Below, one piece after another: positions 5,859 through 7,045 of a DNA stretch of 7,045 nt. How positions within the stretch are numbered: the first letter of the stretch is position 1; the number at the start of each line of letters is the position of its first letter. The stretch is from Firmicutes bacterium UBA3920. GTDB taxonomy: Bacteria; Bacillota; Clostridia; Caldicoprobacterales; Xylanivirgaceae. A program made the position numbers and the translations under genes. The DNA is taken from contig DGES01000014.1 of the NCBI GenBank assembly GCA_002386065.1, positions 1,104 to 8,148 of the forward strand, read 5' to 3'. Under the pieces are notes generated by a model, which saw nothing but the letters and a program-made list of their open reading frames with translations, searched no databases and was not told where the DNA came from.

Positions 5859-5898
5859 AAAAAACACCCACCTAAGAATTAGTTCTTAAATGGATGCT
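5859..5898 (-). terminator. Intrinsic terminator of the ABC permease transcript
   Basis: On the minus strand AGCATCCATTTAAGAA (5898-5883) pairs with TTCTTAGGTGGGTGTT (5878-5863) around the loop CTAA. All sixteen pairs form, four of them G-U. The stem runs into six T residues (5864-5859). It lies 72 bases after the permease stop codon and about 40 bases before the transporter's -35 box, separating the two transcription units. Confidence 0.72.
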
Positions 5899-5970
5899 AA
5901 ACTCCATCACCTTATATTAAGTACTACATATGAGTTTTTTAAGCGCCTTTGCATCCTTTGTTCTATATAT

Positions 5971-7026
5971 CTAATCCCTTATACGACTTATAAACACCCT
6001 ATTATCAGCAAACAAACATATAGCTATTCCTATAACTATAGAAGGTAAACTTACAAGAAAACCCAACGTAAGAAGGGATGCATTAAAATCTGTTTGCATA
6101 TCCATGACAATATTCTTAAAAATCATGACAGGTGAAAAAAATTCAGGATTATTCAAGTACAAAATTTGAGATGGATAGTAAGAATTCCACATAGCAATGA
6201 ATTGAAAACCTGCTAGTGCAATTGCCGGTTTCCATATTCTATATAAGTATTCCCTAAAATTAGAAAATTTGTACTGGCTCATATATATACTTCCCAACAC
6301 AAATATATTCATCACTGAAAAAAATCCATTTAATATATAAGGATATATCGTATTTATAAGACCAAGCTTTTCAAAGTATATATATTCATGTACTCCCCCT
6401 TGTCCGGCTACAAGCAGTATAAGTAAAAATATTTCATATATTGTCTTCTTCTTAGAATGAGATGTACTAAGGGGATAGGCAAGTAAGACTGTAATCACCA
6501 AATTTAGTATAGTAGCTATAGATGTTATGAATATGTACTTTATAAATGAAGTAAATATATCCATATTTGGAAGTCTATAATTATCTACTCCACCATCAAT
6601 ACTAAAAATTGATATAATAGGAATCATGAATATTGACGCATATATAAGGCATATAATCACACTCCAAAGTCTACTAGACTCATTATATTCAACTTTTCCC
6701 TCTTCTGCTACACTAAATACAATCTTATCTGATGGTTCAACATCATATTTTAGTTCTTTCCTTTCAATAAACTCCTCATAGTATGCACTTTTTATTATAT
6801 AATAAACCCCAATTGTTATAGGCAGTTGAATTATAAATCTCAAAAACCAGATAGATGCAGCTTGATTTACATCTCCACTAATTATTCCACTTTCGAATAT
6901 AAAAGTATCCAATGTACCCGCTGCATTATATACGAGAGGATTTATAAACTCATTTAACATTTCAAAATTGACAGTCATTATAGACGATAACTGTATAAAT
7001 AAAAATAAGACAATAGCCTTAAATGC
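5971..7026 (-). CDS. ABC sugar-type transporter permease, two permease modules apparently fused, 5' end missing
   Basis: A membrane protein of which 351 genuine residues are visible; the true start is beyond the contig end. Positions 7027-7041 stay in frame but are adapter and translate to the artefact MYKRQ, so they are excluded. Residues below count that artefact as 1-5. Residues 6-90 resemble the C-terminal end of an LplB-type permease: INPLVYNAAGTLDTFIFESG then IISG and a final helix to about 84. After a charged linker (90-125) a second module begins: helix 126-147, SIATILNLVITVLLAYPLS (174-192), FEKLGLINTIYPYILNGFFS (223-242), AMWNSYYPSQILYLNNPEFF (283-302) and a last helix 321-344, the order of a YtcP-type permease. 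No stop or good internal start separates them. The expected EAA-x3-G loop of the second module, which docks the ATPase, is not recognisable: residues 251-270 are about 13 shorter and lack it. Substrate unknown. It could be a degenerate permease or a specialised fused one. Confidence 0.7.
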   Translation of the reverse strand, partial: AFKAIVLFLFIQLSSIMTVNFEMLNEFINPLVYNAAGTLDTFIFESGIISGDVNQAASIWFLRFIIQLPITIGVYYIIKSAYYEEFIERKELKYDVEPSDKIVFSVAEEGKVEYNESSRLWSVIICLIYASIFMIPIISIFSIDGGVDNYRLPNMDIFTSFIKYIFITSIATILNLVITVLLAYPLSTSHSKKKTIYEIFLLILLVAGQGGVHEYIYFEKLGLINTIYPYILNGFFSVMNIFVLGSIYMSQYKFSNFREYLYRIWKPAIALAGFQFIAMWNSYYPSQILYLNNPEFFSPVMIFKNIVMDMQTDFNASLLTLGFLVSLPSIVIGIAICLFADNRVFISRIRD

Positions 7027-7045
7027 CTGTCTCTTATACACATCT
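7027..7045 (+). other. Nextera/Tn5 mosaic-end adapter contamination at contig end
   Basis: The last 19 bases are CTGTCTCTTATACACATCT, identical to the synthetic Tn5 mosaic end used in tagmentation libraries, in the orientation seen when a read runs through its insert into the adapter. It is not genomic. Natural IS50 ends differ from this hybrid sequence. Read on the minus strand it gives GTG TAT AAG AGA CAG, the familiar false N-terminus MYKRQ. Confidence 0.97.

Noticed and set aside
5760..5970. A riboswitch or T-box leader in front of the SNF transporter
   Set aside because: The GGTGGGTG stretch belongs to the upstream gene's terminator stem, and the transporter promoter leaves a leader of only about 37 bases.
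7027..7045. A genuine Tn5/IS50 insertion at the right end
   Set aside because: The sequence is the engineered mosaic end, sits exactly at the contig terminus and has no transposon sequence beyond it; natural IS50 ends differ.
1..7045. CRISPR arrays, rRNA or tRNA genes, insertion sequences, phage or toxin-antitoxin genes
   Set aside because: I found no regularly spaced repeats, no tRNA cloverleaf-like segment and no transposase or integrase motifs on either strand.

Overview
The window looks like a metagenomic or draft-genome contig from a low-GC Gram-positive anaerobe, most likely a member of Clostridia or Tissierellia. The evidence is the strong A+T bias, near-perfect AGGAGG-type ribosome binding sites, sigma-A-type promoters with 16-17 bp spacers, and a gene set typical of that group: orphan pdxS, a clostridial-type DsrE protein, NH3-dependent NadE, a short 11-helix SNF transporter and a NifX-like protein. 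The assignment is by recalled family resemblance, not a search. The right edge is not genomic: the last 19 bases are the Nextera/Tn5 mosaic-end adapter, so the contig stops inside a gene.

Every recognised gene is on the minus strand, so transcription runs from high to low coordinates. From right to left: (1) an ABC sugar-type permease gene cut by the contig end, which appears to join the C-terminal end of one permease (LplB-like) to a second permease (YtcP-like), followed by an intrinsic terminator at 5859-5898; (2) a strong promoter and an SNF-family sodium-coupled transporter, closed by a weak terminator-like hairpin; (3) a Nudix hydrolase; (4) NAD synthase nadE, preceded by a striking 15-bp perfect hairpin; (5) 22 bp further on, an amidohydrolase-2 family metal-dependent hydrolase; (6) a DsrE-family small cysteine protein with its own promoter; (7) pdxS, the PLP synthase lyase subunit, with its own promoter and a strong terminator but no pdxT partner beside it; (8) a partial NifX/MTH1175-like metallocluster-binding protein whose promoter is bracketed by two related dyads exactly 40 bp apart.

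Functionally this is a cofactor-flavoured neighbourhood (NAD, pyridoxal phosphate, Fe/Mo cluster handling, sulfur-relay-like DsrE) with two unrelated transporters. Nudix-nadE-amidohydrolase may be one transcript, possibly with read-through from the SNF gene. nadE and the amidohydrolase are the pair most credibly translated from one message.

I did not find a clear undescribed defence or mobile system. The points most worth following up are the adapter artefact, the fused permease that lacks a recognisable EAA loop, the two-operator promoter of the NifX-like gene, and the hairpin in front of nadE.
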